A DNA stretch of 6,631 nucleotides from Armatimonadota bacterium (GCA_023428805.1 JAEYWW010000087.1:1-6631), one strand, 5' to 3'. Counted from the first letter of the stretch, positions 1-6,607 are shown. Translations and numbers: made by a program. Notes: generated by a model from the sequence alone, not told the origin.

Positions 1-309
1 CACCGGGATGCTCTGCGGGTCCTGCTTCAAGAGCGGCTCGAATTTGCCGATCGCATCAACACGCAGCACCGACTTGTCTCCGTCAAGCTGCAGGGCTTTC
101 TCGTAGTCATTCCAAGCCTTGCTTGCCTGATCAAAGAGCTCTTGGTTCGGCGCACTCTTATCGATGTTCTCAGGCTTCATCTCCAAAGGCGAGACGCTCT
201 GAACATTCTCCTGACGTTGGGCGGAGCCTTCCTGCGCGAAGACGGGTGTGGCAGACAAAACCGCCGTCATCGCGAGCGCCGCGAGTGCAAGCCGCATCAA
301 ATGCTTCAT
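1..309 (-). CDS. Exported protein of unknown function, N-terminal part (cut by window edge)
   Basis: The frame is open from an ATG at 309 to base 1, giving the first 103 residues; the C-terminus lies outside the window. Residues 1-25 form a clear Sec signal peptide: a basic start (MKHLMR), a hydrophobic core rich in Ala and Leu, and a VFA/QE cleavage site near residue 25. The mature part begins with a polar, Gln/Ser-rich linker. Around residues 58-100 it becomes helical and amphipathic (DQASKAWNDYEKALQL, then KFEPLLKQDP), which resembles a TPR-like helix pair but is too little to assign a family. An AGAGG Shine-Dalgarno sits 7 nt upstream of the ATG, which supports this start. It lies 88 bp downstream of purL on the same strand. 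Export is well supported; function is unknown. Confidence 0.78.
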   Translation of the reverse strand, partial: MKHLMRLALAALAMTAVLSATPVFAQEGSAQRQENVQSVSPLEMKPENIDKSAPNQELFDQASKAWNDYEKALQLDGDKSVLRVDAIGKFEPLLKQDPQSIPV

Positions 310-316
310 GACAAAA

Positions 317-321
317 CCTCT
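317..321 (-). promoter_or_regulatory. Ribosome binding site of the exported-protein gene
   Basis: On the minus strand, AGAGG (within AAAGAGG, 317-323) lies 7 nt before the ATG at 309. It is the only convincing Shine-Dalgarno at a gene start in this window, and it fixes the start of a gene whose downstream end is missing. Confidence 0.6.
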
Positions 322-342
322 TTCACCAATTGTTGTGCCAAT

Positions 343-385
343 TTCTGGACGAACCACGATCTTTGCAAGGTTCGTGCCGCCAGAA
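343..385. terminator. Imperfect hairpin between purL and the exported-protein gene
   Basis: Within the 88-bp gap after purL, a perfect 7-bp arm pair (ACGAACC 349-355 with GGTTCGT 369-375, 13-nt loop) is extended by TTCTGG 343-348 pairing with CCAGAA 380-385 across a 4-nt bulge (GCCG 376-379). It lies just past the purL stop, where a terminator or attenuator would be expected, but no T-run follows on the minus strand. It could be a factor-dependent terminator, an mRNA-stabilising stem or a regulator site for the downstream gene. Only the base pairing is seen; the role is inferred. Confidence 0.35.
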
Positions 386-397
386 CAGGCAAATTCT

Positions 398-2665
398 TCA
401 GGATCGCGCCACCCCCATCAGAGCCGGGATCGTGGATTCGAGTGAATCCTTGATTTCCTGGGCATCCAGCGCGATCTCTTGTCCTTTTACCACGACCACG
501 AGAGTCGGGGAGGCCGGATCAACCTTGCCAACAGGTTGGAACACCAAATTTCCGGGGATGTTGAGACTGCCTTCGCCACCCGAGGGGTAGCAGAAGAACA
601 CATACCCCTGAAGTTCCGCAAAAGCGGCAAAGTCAGCACGGTCAGTAAAATCATACGCATCGCCGTCAAGCACTACTTTCCCGCCGCATCCTCCGATCGA
701 AGCCATCTCGGCCAGACTGAAAAGCGACCCGCCTTCGCTGACATCGTGCGCCGCAAGGACTGCGCCGCGCTGGATCGCATCAGCCAGCCAGCGGCAGAGA
801 TCACGTTCCGCTTCGAGATTCGGACGGATCGGAACTCCGTTCTCAATGCCGTGGCAGGAGCGCAGAAATTCGCTTGCGCCCACGCCCGATTGAGGCAGCT
901 CTTGATGGCGATAATAGATGAGGCCAACCTGGCAATTTTGCTTGGGCAATCCGGCCCCGACACGCTTGTCGGCATCCTCCAATACACCAAGCATTCCGAT
1001 CATCGGTGTCGGCAGAATCTCTCCCAGGTCGCTCTGGTTGTAAAAGCTGACATTGCCGCTGATGACGGGGGTTTCGAGCGCCTCGGCCGCATCAGCAATG
1101 CCGCGCACGGCCCGCTCGAACTGCCAGTAGACGTGCGGCTCCTGCGGGCTTCCAAAGTTCAGCCCATCCGTCACCGCCGCCGGACGTCCGCCCGTGCAGG
1201 CGACGTTTCTCGCGGCTTCGACCACGGCGAGACATCCACCCGCATAGGGGTCGAAGTAAGTCCAATATCCGTTGCCGTCGATCTTGACCGCGAGACCTTT
1301 CTTGGTGCCGCGCGGCGCGAGGACGGCGGCATCGCCGCTGCCGGGCAGCAGGGCGGTTTGAGTCTGCACCTGCTGGTCGTACTGCTGGAAAACCCACCTT
1401 TTTGATGCAAGTGTTGGGGAGGCGATGAGCTTTTTCAGCCCATCTTCCAGACTCACTTTGGGCAATCCACTCGGGTCATACGCTTTGGCTTCCTGGTGAT
1501 AAGCCGGCTCTGAAAATTCAAGAGTGTAGGTCGGGCACTCGTCGGCCAGAAGATGGGCCGGAACATCCGCGAAAACTTCGCCCTGCCGTGTGACTTTGAC
1601 GCGACCGTTGTCGGTGACGTGTCCGATGACCACCGCGTGTGCGCCCCACTTGCGGAACACATCAATGACCTCCTGCTCCCGCCCCTTATGCGCGACAGCG
1701 AGCATCCGCTCCTGGCTCTCGCTGAGCATCAATTCATACGCGGTCATGTCCTGTTCGCGCATGGGCACAAGGTCGAGATTCACATCCATCCCGACTCCGC
1801 CCTTGGCGGACATTTCGATGGTGGAGCAGGTCAGACCCGCCGCGCCCATGTCCTGAATCGCCGCGACCGCTCCAGTACGAAGGGCTTCCAGCGTCGCTTC
1901 GATCAGCACCTTCTCCGCAAACGGATCGCCGATCTGCACATTCGGACGCTTGTCTTCGCTGTCCTCGCTCAAATTGTCGCTCGCAAACGTCGCGCCGTGG
2001 ATGCCGTCTTTCCCAGTCGCGGAACCCAGGTAGATGACCGGATTGCCAATGCCCACTGCACCCGCAGTCGCCACTTGATCCAATTCGACCATCCCGACGC
2101 ACATCGCGTTCACCAGAGGGTTGCCGCTGAAACGGGGGTGGAAGGAGACTTCCCCAGCCACCGTCGGCACACCCAGGCAGTTGCCGTAGCCCGCAATGCC
2201 CGCGACCACGCCCTCGAAGAGGCGGCGGTTGCGCTTGACGACGGGATCATCCTGGCCATTGTCATCAATCGGGCCAAATCGTAGTGAGTTGAGGGCGGCA
2301 ATGGGGCGCGCACCCATCGTGAAGATGTCCCGGATGATTCCCCCCACACCCGTCGCCGCCCCCTGGTAGGGCTCAACCGCGCTGGGATGGTTGTGCGACT
2401 CAACTTTCATCACCACGCCGAGGTTGTCGCCGATCGGAACAATGCCCGCATTCTCCAGGCCGTCGCCCTCCATCGCCTCGCGGTACTTGCTGAAGTAGCG
2501 GAGGATCGGGCGCGAGTACTTGTAGCCGCAGTGCTCGCTCCACATGACCGCAAACATGCCCAATTCGGTGAAGGAGGGGTCGCGTCCCAAAAGTTCGAGA
2601 ATCCGTTCGTACTCGAACTGCGTCAAACCCATGGAGGCGTAAGCTTCAGAGACCGTGGCGGCCAT
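398..2665 (-). CDS. purL: Phosphoribosylformylglycinamidine synthase subunit PurL (small type)
   Basis: PurL converts FGAR, ATP and glutamine-derived ammonia to FGAM, the fourth step of cytoplasmic purine biosynthesis; the small type works in a complex with PurS and the glutaminase PurQ. From the chosen ATG the protein has 755 residues, close to the family's roughly 720-760. It shows the double AIRS-fold layout: WSEHCGYK with the family's catalytic His (about residue 45), ESHNHPSA with the following [12 protein letters not shown] (about 89-109), [10 protein letters not shown] (218-227), [12 protein letters not shown] (271-282), LSESQERML (314-322), then the second half with [13 protein letters not shown] (454-466), [11 protein letters not shown] (483-493), GNVSFYNQ (537-544) and AHDVSEGG (639-646). 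The frame stays open to an ATG at 2707, but those 14 extra residues look unlike PurL. ATG 2665 gives [19 protein letters not shown], which lines up with the usual N-terminus; ATG 2632 is a shorter alternative. No Shine-Dalgarno is visible. purS and purQ are not in the window. The last 80 residues are more divergent than the rest. Confidence 0.97.
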   Translation of the reverse strand: MAATVSEAYASMGLTQFEYERILELLGRDPSFTELGMFAVMWSEHCGYKYSRPILRYFSKYREAMEGDGLENAGIVPIGDNLGVVMKVESHNHPSAVEPYQGAATGVGGIIRDIFTMGARPIAALNSLRFGPIDDNGQDDPVVKRNRRLFEGVVAGIAGYGNCLGVPTVAGEVSFHPRFSGNPLVNAMCVGMVELDQVATAGAVGIGNPVIYLGSATGKDGIHGATFASDNLSEDSEDKRPNVQIGDPFAEKVLIEATLEALRTGAVAAIQDMGAAGLTCSTIEMSAKGGVGMDVNLDLVPMREQDMTAYELMLSESQERMLAVAHKGREQEVIDVFRKWGAHAVVIGHVTDNGRVKVTRQGEVFADVPAHLLADECPTYTLEFSEPAYHQEAKAYDPSGLPKVSLEDGLKKLIASPTLASKRWVFQQYDQQVQTQTALLPGSGDAAVLAPRGTKKGLAVKIDGNGYWTYFDPYAGGCLAVVEAARNVACTGGRPAAVTDGLNFGSPQEPHVYWQFERAVRGIADAAEALETPVISGNVSFYNQSDLGEILPTPMIGMLGVLEDADKRVGAGLPKQNCQVGLIYYRHQELPQSGVGASEFLRSCHGIENGVPIRPNLEAERDLCRWLADAIQRGAVLAAHDVSEGGSLFSLAEMASIGGCGGKVVLDGDAYDFTDRADFAAFAELQGYVFFCYPSGGEGSLNIPGNLVFQPVGKVDPASPTLVVVVKGQEIALDAQEIKDSLESTIPALMGVARS
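2592..2619. repeat. 8-bp inverted repeat inside the 5' end of purL
   Basis: AGTTCGAG (2592-2599) and CTCGAACT (2612-2619) are perfect inverted copies separated by 12 nt, so their centres are 20 bp apart, about two helical turns. The repeat lies in purL codons just downstream of its start and about 36-63 bp upstream of the divergent lipoprotein start. It could be an operator for either gene or a chance result of codon choice. Confidence 0.35.
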
Positions 2666-3083
2666 CAAACAGATTATGACGATTCCCCTCCTCGCCCTCC
2701 TGGTCATTCCGGGATGCGGCGGGAGCGGTCACGCATGGAAAGGCACGTGGTCGGGGGACCGCGAGGGACTGATCCTGCCGGACAAGGATGACGACGTGAT
2801 CGCCCGCGCGCTCAAGCGTGTCGAGATCAAGTTGCTCGGCGACGGAAGGTTTGAAATGACCGAAATGGGAATCCCGTTGAAAGGCTCGTATTCCCTCAAC
2901 GGCGATGTGGCCAAGCTCAAGATCAGATCGCGGTTCGACCGCGAGGTTGATCCGAATATGCCTGAACTGATCCTGACTTGGCAGGCGGACGGGTCAATTC
3001 TCTACGAAGACCCCGGCGGAAATTATCCCGAGCCGGTCAAGATGACCAAGGAACCGGAAACGAATCCGGAATCCAATCCGTAA
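2655..3083 (+). CDS. Small predicted lipoprotein of unknown function
   Basis: Residues 1-20 look like a lipoprotein signal peptide: a Lys at residue 5, the hydrophobic run [10 protein letters not shown] and a lipobox-like VIPGC with Cys21. Pro at -2 is unusual for a lipobox. The rest (about 121 residues) alternates short beta-like segments: GTWSGDREG, a charged helix ending [33 protein letters not shown] and [15 protein letters not shown]. This is the rhythm of small beta-barrel or lipocalin-like 'how much does it deviate' domains, with a polar Pro/Glu/Asn tail. I do not recognise a family. The GTG start at 2655 is preferred because it supplies the basic N-region; ATG 2676 is possible and gives a signal without positive charge. 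The GTG start overlaps purL's 5' end by 11 bp. The stop is 14 bp before lemA, which suggests one operon and an envelope role alongside LemA. Confidence 0.75.
   Translation: MAAIKQIMTIPLLALLVIPGCGGSGHAWKGTWSGDREGLILPDKDDDVIARALKRVEIKLLGDGRFEMTEMGIPLKGSYSLNGDVAKLKIRSRFDREVDPNMPELILTWQADGSILYEDPGGNYPEPVKMTKEPETNPESNP
2673..2678 (-). promoter_or_regulatory. Candidate -10 box directly before purL
   Basis: On the minus strand CATAAT (5 of 6 matches to TATAAT) ends 7 nt before the ATG at 2665, so transcription would begin at or within a base or two of the start codon. No good -35 is visible: the hexamer at 17-bp spacing reads AGGAGG. This is suggestive only, but the spacing resembles the stronger promoter before the substrate-binding protein gene. 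Confidence 0.3.
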
Positions 3084-3097
3084 TCGAAGTGGCTGAC

Positions 3098-3652
3098 ATG
3101 ACAGGTCTCGCGATCACCCTCATCATCCTGCTGATCATCGGCATCGCCTTGATCTTCATGTTCAACGGGCTCGTCCGCGCCCGACAGCTCACCGTCAATG
3201 CCTGGAGCCAGATTGACGTGCAGCTTCAACGGCGCCACGATCTGATTCCGAATCTGGTGGAGACCGTCAAGGGCTACATGAAGCACGAGCAGGAGACACT
3301 CGACAAGGTGATCCAAGCCCGCTCGCAGGCTCTTGCCGCCCGGACGATCAGCGAAAAGGCGGAGGCAGAGTCATCGCTGGGACGCGCCTTGTCCGGCCTT
3401 TTTGGGATCGTCGAATCGTATCCAGAACTGAAGGCCGATTCGGTCATGGCAAACCTCCAGGAAGAATTGAGCGCGACTGAAAACAAGATCAGCTACGCGC
3501 GGATGTACTACAACGACGTGACCACGCAGTACAACACCAAGCTCGAAGTCTTCCCCACGGTGTTCCTGGCTTCGATGGGCGGATTCAAGCCCCGCGAACT
3601 CTTCGAGATCGAAGACCCCGCCGCGCGAGTCGCCCCGAAGGTTTCGTTTTAG
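3098..3652 (+). CDS. lemA: LemA family membrane protein
   Basis: The 184-residue length matches the family (about 180-200). Residues 3-23 form one hydrophobic transmembrane helix (ITLIILLIIGIALIFMF). The rest is the LemA helical bundle: the signature NAWSQIDVQLQRRHDLIPNL (34-53) followed by VETVKGYMKHEQETL, a central QEELSATENKISYARMYYND (121-140), and the C-terminal YNTKLEVFPTVFLASMGGF (145-163) ending in FEIED. The usual topology is a short N-terminal anchor with the coiled bundle outside the membrane. The biochemical role of the family is not well defined. It is commonly found beside TPM-domain or M48 protease genes, but neither is here: its partner is the small lipoprotein gene 14 bp upstream, and the next gene downstream is convergent. 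The frame stays open further upstream (to a GTG or ATG-like start near 2978), but the ATG at 3098 places the membrane helix at the N-terminus as in the family. The ribosome binding site is weak (GAAGTGG about 7 nt upstream), consistent with translational coupling. Confidence 0.95.
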   Translation: MTGLAITLIILLIIGIALIFMFNGLVRARQLTVNAWSQIDVQLQRRHDLIPNLVETVKGYMKHEQETLDKVIQARSQALAARTISEKAEAESSLGRALSGLFGIVESYPELKADSVMANLQEELSATENKISYARMYYNDVTTQYNTKLEVFPTVFLASMGGFKPRELFEIEDPAARVAPKVSF

Positions 3653-3658
3653 ACAGTT

Positions 3659-3679
3659 GGGTGTTGCACTGCAACACCC
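3659..3679. terminator. Perfect palindrome between convergent genes, likely bidirectional terminator
   Basis: GGGTGTTGCA (3659-3668) and TGCAACACCC (3670-3679) are perfect inverted copies around a single C. As RNA it folds to a 9-bp stem with a 3-nt loop on either strand. It starts 6 nt after the lemA stop and lies 37 nt beyond the stop of the convergent regulator gene, the position expected for a shared terminator. Neither strand shows a strong T-run after the stem, so it is not a canonical intrinsic terminator; an alternative is a protein binding site. Confidence 0.6.
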
Positions 3680-3687
3680 TGGGTCTC

Positions 3688-3713
3688 ATCAGTCATATCA
3701 GTCTTATCACAAG
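3688..3713. repeat. Short 9-nt tandem repeat
   Basis: Between the palindrome and the end of the regulator gene, ATCAGTCAT (3688-3696) is followed by ATCAGTCTT (3697-3705) and a degenerating third copy beginning ATCA (3706). That is about two and a half units, with the 7-mer ATCAGTC conserved in the first two. Its function is unknown; short tandem units like this often expand or shrink between strains. Confidence 0.5.
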
Positions 3714-3715
3714 TT

Positions 3716-4942
3716 TCACCGCCGATTCGATCTCATCGCCGATGGCGCCGCTCCGAAGCGGCTCGCAAAAGAACGGCTGAAGTGCGCGGGGCTGGCGAAG
3801 CCGACGCGGTCGGCGATGTCGCTGACCGGCATTTCGCTGCGGAGCAGCATATCTCTTGCCTTCTCCAACCTCAACGACAGAAGATACTTGTGGAATGGCT
3901 GGCGAGTCGTCTGTCGGAACAAATGACGGAAGTGCGATGTGCTCAATCCTATGTGAGAGGCCACTTCTGCATCGCTGATGTCCCGCGCAAAGTGGAGTTC
4001 GACGAACGACAACGCCTGATCCATCATCGCCTCCGTCGCCGTTCGCGCTTCGGGGAAGACGGATTCAGTCAGGGTTTCGGCAACAAGGCTGGCGTGATCC
4101 GCAATCTCCTGGGAAGAAGCCAGCTGGTCCAAATGCCTCGCTGAATCCAGGAGGACGCGATGTGTGGTGCGGCTGGCACCTGTCTCCAGAAGCGCACTGC
4201 AGATGCCCGCAATGAAGGTCAAGCCAAGGCTCCGCGCCTCATCCAGGTCATCACCAGCCCGCGAAACTCCCTTTCTAAGCTGGCTCAAAGCACGATCAAA
4301 GCGCGCTCGATCCCTCAGCCGCAGGATGGAGCCGATTTCATTCAGCGCAACGTCCGCCCCCTGCCCTCGGAATGGGCAGACAGCCTGCTGCTCAAACTCG
4401 AAAACCGCGTCAAAGATCACAAAGCTGGCCGGAGTGCCGAGATCCATCAGGACGATGCTTTGCGGAGTGCTGGTCGAAGTGACGTCGATGCTGAGAACGT
4501 CCACCCGCACTTCCTGGTCTTCGGCGATGGTGCGGCCAACCGTCTCCAAGCACGATCCGTCGCCCAAGGGCCGGAAGACCATCTCGGTGCTTCGTGGATC
4601 GTCGTAATGCCGCCCCTGAATCAGGTCGATCCGCTGGATCACTTCCCCATTGCGGAAGAGCTGGACCGAACCGCCCAACGCCCCACTCGGTTCATAGGAT
4701 GGGTCAGCGTGAAGCGCGAAAATTCCCACAAGCCCGATGCGACGGAGGCGACCCTCCTCTTCGGGAATCGCGACCTCCAGCGAATAGGGCAGAGCTCGGG
4801 CCGGGTGCCGACGGTGGGTGCCGCCATTGCTCTGCCAGGCCAAGCCACCCGCAATCTCCCAACCGGGCACGGGACGAGCGGGCTTCCAGGCAAGACCATC
4901 CGACCCGCGCCGAAAAACGCCGTGCCGGACGATCTTGCTCAT
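3716..4942 (-). CDS. AraC-family transcriptional regulator with unusual N-terminal region
   Basis: This is a 408-residue DNA-binding regulator. The C-terminal 100 residues are a full AraC/XylS double helix-turn-helix: the first motif runs through DAEVASHIGLSTSHFRHLFR (324-343) into PFHKYLLSLRLEKARDMLL (349-367), the second through SDIADRVGFASPAHFSRSF (374-392) and the closing FGAAPSAMR. Residues about 195-300 are helical and resemble the linker of YesN-like AraC proteins. Residues about 50-185 alternate beta-like segments (IGLVGIFALHAD, GGSVQLFRNGEVIQRIDLIQ, VRVDVLSIDV, QSIVLMDLG, ASFVIFDAVFEFE) and suggest a beta-sandwich of the carbohydrate-binding or discoidin kind rather than the cupin of AraC itself. 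There are no transmembrane segments, so it should be cytoplasmic. It starts 7 nt after the stop of the substrate-binding protein gene, which points to co-transcription and coupling; no Shine-Dalgarno is seen. A likely target is its own operon, and the ligand is unknown. Confidence 0.92.
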   Translation of the reverse strand: MSKIVRHGVFRRGSDGLAWKPARPVPGWEIAGGLAWQSNGGTHRRHPARALPYSLEVAIPEEEGRLRRIGLVGIFALHADPSYEPSGALGGSVQLFRNGEVIQRIDLIQGRHYDDPRSTEMVFRPLGDGSCLETVGRTIAEDQEVRVDVLSIDVTSTSTPQSIVLMDLGTPASFVIFDAVFEFEQQAVCPFRGQGADVALNEIGSILRLRDRARFDRALSQLRKGVSRAGDDLDEARSLGLTFIAGICSALLETGASRTTHRVLLDSARHLDQLASSQEIADHASLVAETLTESVFPEARTATEAMMDQALSFVELHFARDISDAEVASHIGLSTSHFRHLFRQTTRQPFHKYLLSLRLEKARDMLLRSEMPVSDIADRVGFASPAHFSRSFASRFGAAPSAMRSNRR

Positions 4943-4949
4943 TTTCGTT

Positions 4950-6569
4950 TTACTTGGCGGCGGCTTCGAGAGCCGTCGTGGTGTGCGGCAGGTGGCCGAA
5001 GAGCGACTCCCTCATGCCCTGGATGCGCCCGCTATGAAGTTCAGCATCGCGCTGGAAGTAGATCGGAATCCACACCGCATCCTTGAGCACCACGTCCTCG
5101 GCCTGAGCATAGAGCGGTTCGCGCTTCGCCCAGTCGAGCGTCGTATCGGCCTCCCGGCAAAGCCGGTCAAACTCGGGGTTGTTGTAGCCAAGCTTGTTCT
5201 CAGGCCCCCAAGTGGCGAGCATGTGGCTCAGGAAGTTCTGCGGATCAAGATAGTCCGCAGCCCATCGCATGTGATAGAACGGAAGCTCCTGGCGGTTGAA
5301 CTTCTCCAGGTACGCACGCCACTCCATCGGCATCAGCTTGACGTCGATACCCAAATTGTCCTTCAGGTTGCGCTGTGCGGCTTCGGCCACGAGCTTGACG
5401 TCCGGGAAGGACTCACGGAAATAGAGTTCGAGCGGCGGCAGACCCTTGCCATCCTTGAATCCGGCGGCGGCGAGCAGTTCCTTTGCCTTGGCGGGATCGT
5501 AGGCGTAGACAGCCGCATTCTCTCGGTGGCCCATACAGCCGGGAGGAACGATGGAGTTGGCGACCGTATTCTGTCCGCCCATCAGATCGTTCACGATCTC
5601 GTCCTTGTTGATCGCCATGGCGAAGGCCTGACGAACACGCGGATCCTTGAATGGGGCGTACTGAAGCTGATTCAGGCCGATGTACCAAATTGAGGGGCGG
5701 TCGAAGAACTTGAGGTCGTTCTTGAGCTGCGGGTCGGCCTTGACGCCGTCCACGTCCTGCCGCTGCAGGAAGGTCATGTCAAGCTCGCCGCTCTTGAACT
5801 TGGCGAGCCGGGTGGCCGCGTCCTTGACGACCGGGCGCTCAATCGATTCAAGCAAAACCGCGCCGCCGTGGTAGTCATCGAATCGCTTCACAACCACGAT
5901 CTGATCGCGCTCGTAACGGTCCATGGAGAACGGGCCGGTGCCGATCATTTGCTTGAGGTCGGTCATCTCCTTGCCCTGCGGGGTCACGTCTTTGTCGAGG
6001 ACGGCCGAAACCAGATAGGTCAGTTTGCCGAGGAAGTAGGGGGTCGGCTGCTTGAGCGTGATTTCGATGGTCTGGGGGTCCACAACCTTGAAGCCGGAGA
6101 CTTCCTTCGCCTTGCCCGCAACCTTGTCGCTCAGGCCGACGATGTCGCTCAGGTAGGCGTCAATTGTCGGAGAGGCAAGGGTGGGGTCGCTGTTGCGCTC
6201 AATCGACCACTTGAAATCGTCTGCCGTCACCTCGCGCCCGGAGTGGAACTTGACGCCCTTTTTGAGGGTGAAGGTATAGGTCTTGCCATCTTCGGAGACA
6301 TCCCACTTTTCGGCGAGAATCGGCTGGACCTGGTTGTCCGGGCTCCATCCGACGAGGCCTTCATAAACCTGCTGGATCACGTCGAGCGTGTCGCCGTCCT
6401 GAACGATGCCGGGATCGAGCGAGGTCGGGTTGGTCTGGATCGGATAGCGGAAGGTCGTCGAGGCCGCGCCGCTGGTGCCGGTCGCGGTTCGCGAAGAGAA
6501 CCCGCCGTTCCCGCAGCCAGCAGCCAGCAAAGCCGCCGCGCCCAGCACGACAAAAGTGGACCACTTCAT
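4950..6569 (-). CDS. ABC transporter substrate-binding lipoprotein, family 5 (oligopeptide/dipeptide/nickel type)
   Basis: This is a 539-residue extracytoplasmic solute-binding protein of the OppA/DppA/NikA family. Residues 1-18 are a lipoprotein signal (MKWSTF, then a hydrophobic Ala/Leu core) ending in the lipobox LAAGC with Cys19, followed by a Gly/Ser/Thr linker to about residue 38. Family hallmarks follow: NPTSLDPG (48-54), VYEGLV (68-73), LAEKWDVSEDGKTYTFTLKK (85-104) with GVKFHSG and TADDFKWSIER, GTGPF (210-214), DPRVRQAFAMAINKDEIV (309-326), WAADYLDPQNFL (436-447), and a C-terminal VVLKDAVWIPIYFQRDAEL. Its length is normal. Peptides are the commonest ligands of the family, but sequence alone does not decide between peptides, nickel chelates, oligosaccharides or others. 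No permease or ATPase gene is in the window; the next gene, 7 bp downstream, is an AraC-type regulator. No Shine-Dalgarno precedes the ATG, and a promoter sits almost against it. Confidence 0.95.
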   Translation of the reverse strand: MKWSTFVVLGAAALLAAGCGNGGFSSRTATGTSGAASTTFRYPIQTNPTSLDPGIVQDGDTLDVIQQVYEGLVGWSPDNQVQPILAEKWDVSEDGKTYTFTLKKGVKFHSGREVTADDFKWSIERNSDPTLASPTIDAYLSDIVGLSDKVAGKAKEVSGFKVVDPQTIEITLKQPTPYFLGKLTYLVSAVLDKDVTPQGKEMTDLKQMIGTGPFSMDRYERDQIVVVKRFDDYHGGAVLLESIERPVVKDAATRLAKFKSGELDMTFLQRQDVDGVKADPQLKNDLKFFDRPSIWYIGLNQLQYAPFKDPRVRQAFAMAINKDEIVNDLMGGQNTVANSIVPPGCMGHRENAAVYAYDPAKAKELLAAAGFKDGKGLPPLELYFRESFPDVKLVAEAAQRNLKDNLGIDVKLMPMEWRAYLEKFNRQELPFYHMRWAADYLDPQNFLSHMLATWGPENKLGYNNPEFDRLCREADTTLDWAKREPLYAQAEDVVLKDAVWIPIYFQRDAELHSGRIQGMRESLFGHLPHTTTALEAAAK

Positions 6570-6578
6570 GCTGACTGG

Positions 6579-6607
6579 ATTTTACATGAGTTGCCCGCAG
6601 GTTCCAA
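6579..6607 (-). promoter_or_regulatory. Sigma-70-like promoter of the SBP-araC operon
   Basis: On the minus strand TTGGAA (-35, 6602-6607; 4 of 6 matches) and TAAAAT (-10, 6579-6584; 5 of 6 matches) are separated by exactly 17 bp. The -10 ends 9 nt before the ATG at 6569, so the predicted start of transcription is only about 2-4 nt before the coding sequence. No Shine-Dalgarno fits in that space, which suggests a leaderless or nearly leaderless mRNA. Confidence 0.5.

Noticed and set aside
479..1405. Long plus-strand open frame (308 residues) opposite purL
   Set aside because: It lies wholly antisense to well-conserved purL codons and its translation has no recognisable motifs. Long antisense frames are expected in GC-rich coding DNA.
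1553..2284. 243-residue plus-strand open frame opposite purL, rich in His/Arg/Asp
   Set aside because: Mirror of purL codon usage; no family features, no ribosome binding site or operon context.
2666..2707. Longer purL start at ATG 2707
   Set aside because: It adds 14 basic and hydrophobic residues not typical of PurL and would overlap the lipoprotein gene by over 50 bp; ATG 2665 matches the family N-terminus better.
2978..3097. 40-residue N-terminal extension of LemA
   Set aside because: It overlaps the lipoprotein coding sequence in another frame, is Arg-rich without family similarity, and would bury the N-terminal membrane helix.
4160..5693. Two overlapping plus-strand open frames (308 and 291 residues) opposite the regulator and binding-protein genes
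   Set aside because: They overlap each other and run antisense across two clearly identified genes and their junction; composition is that of shadow frames.
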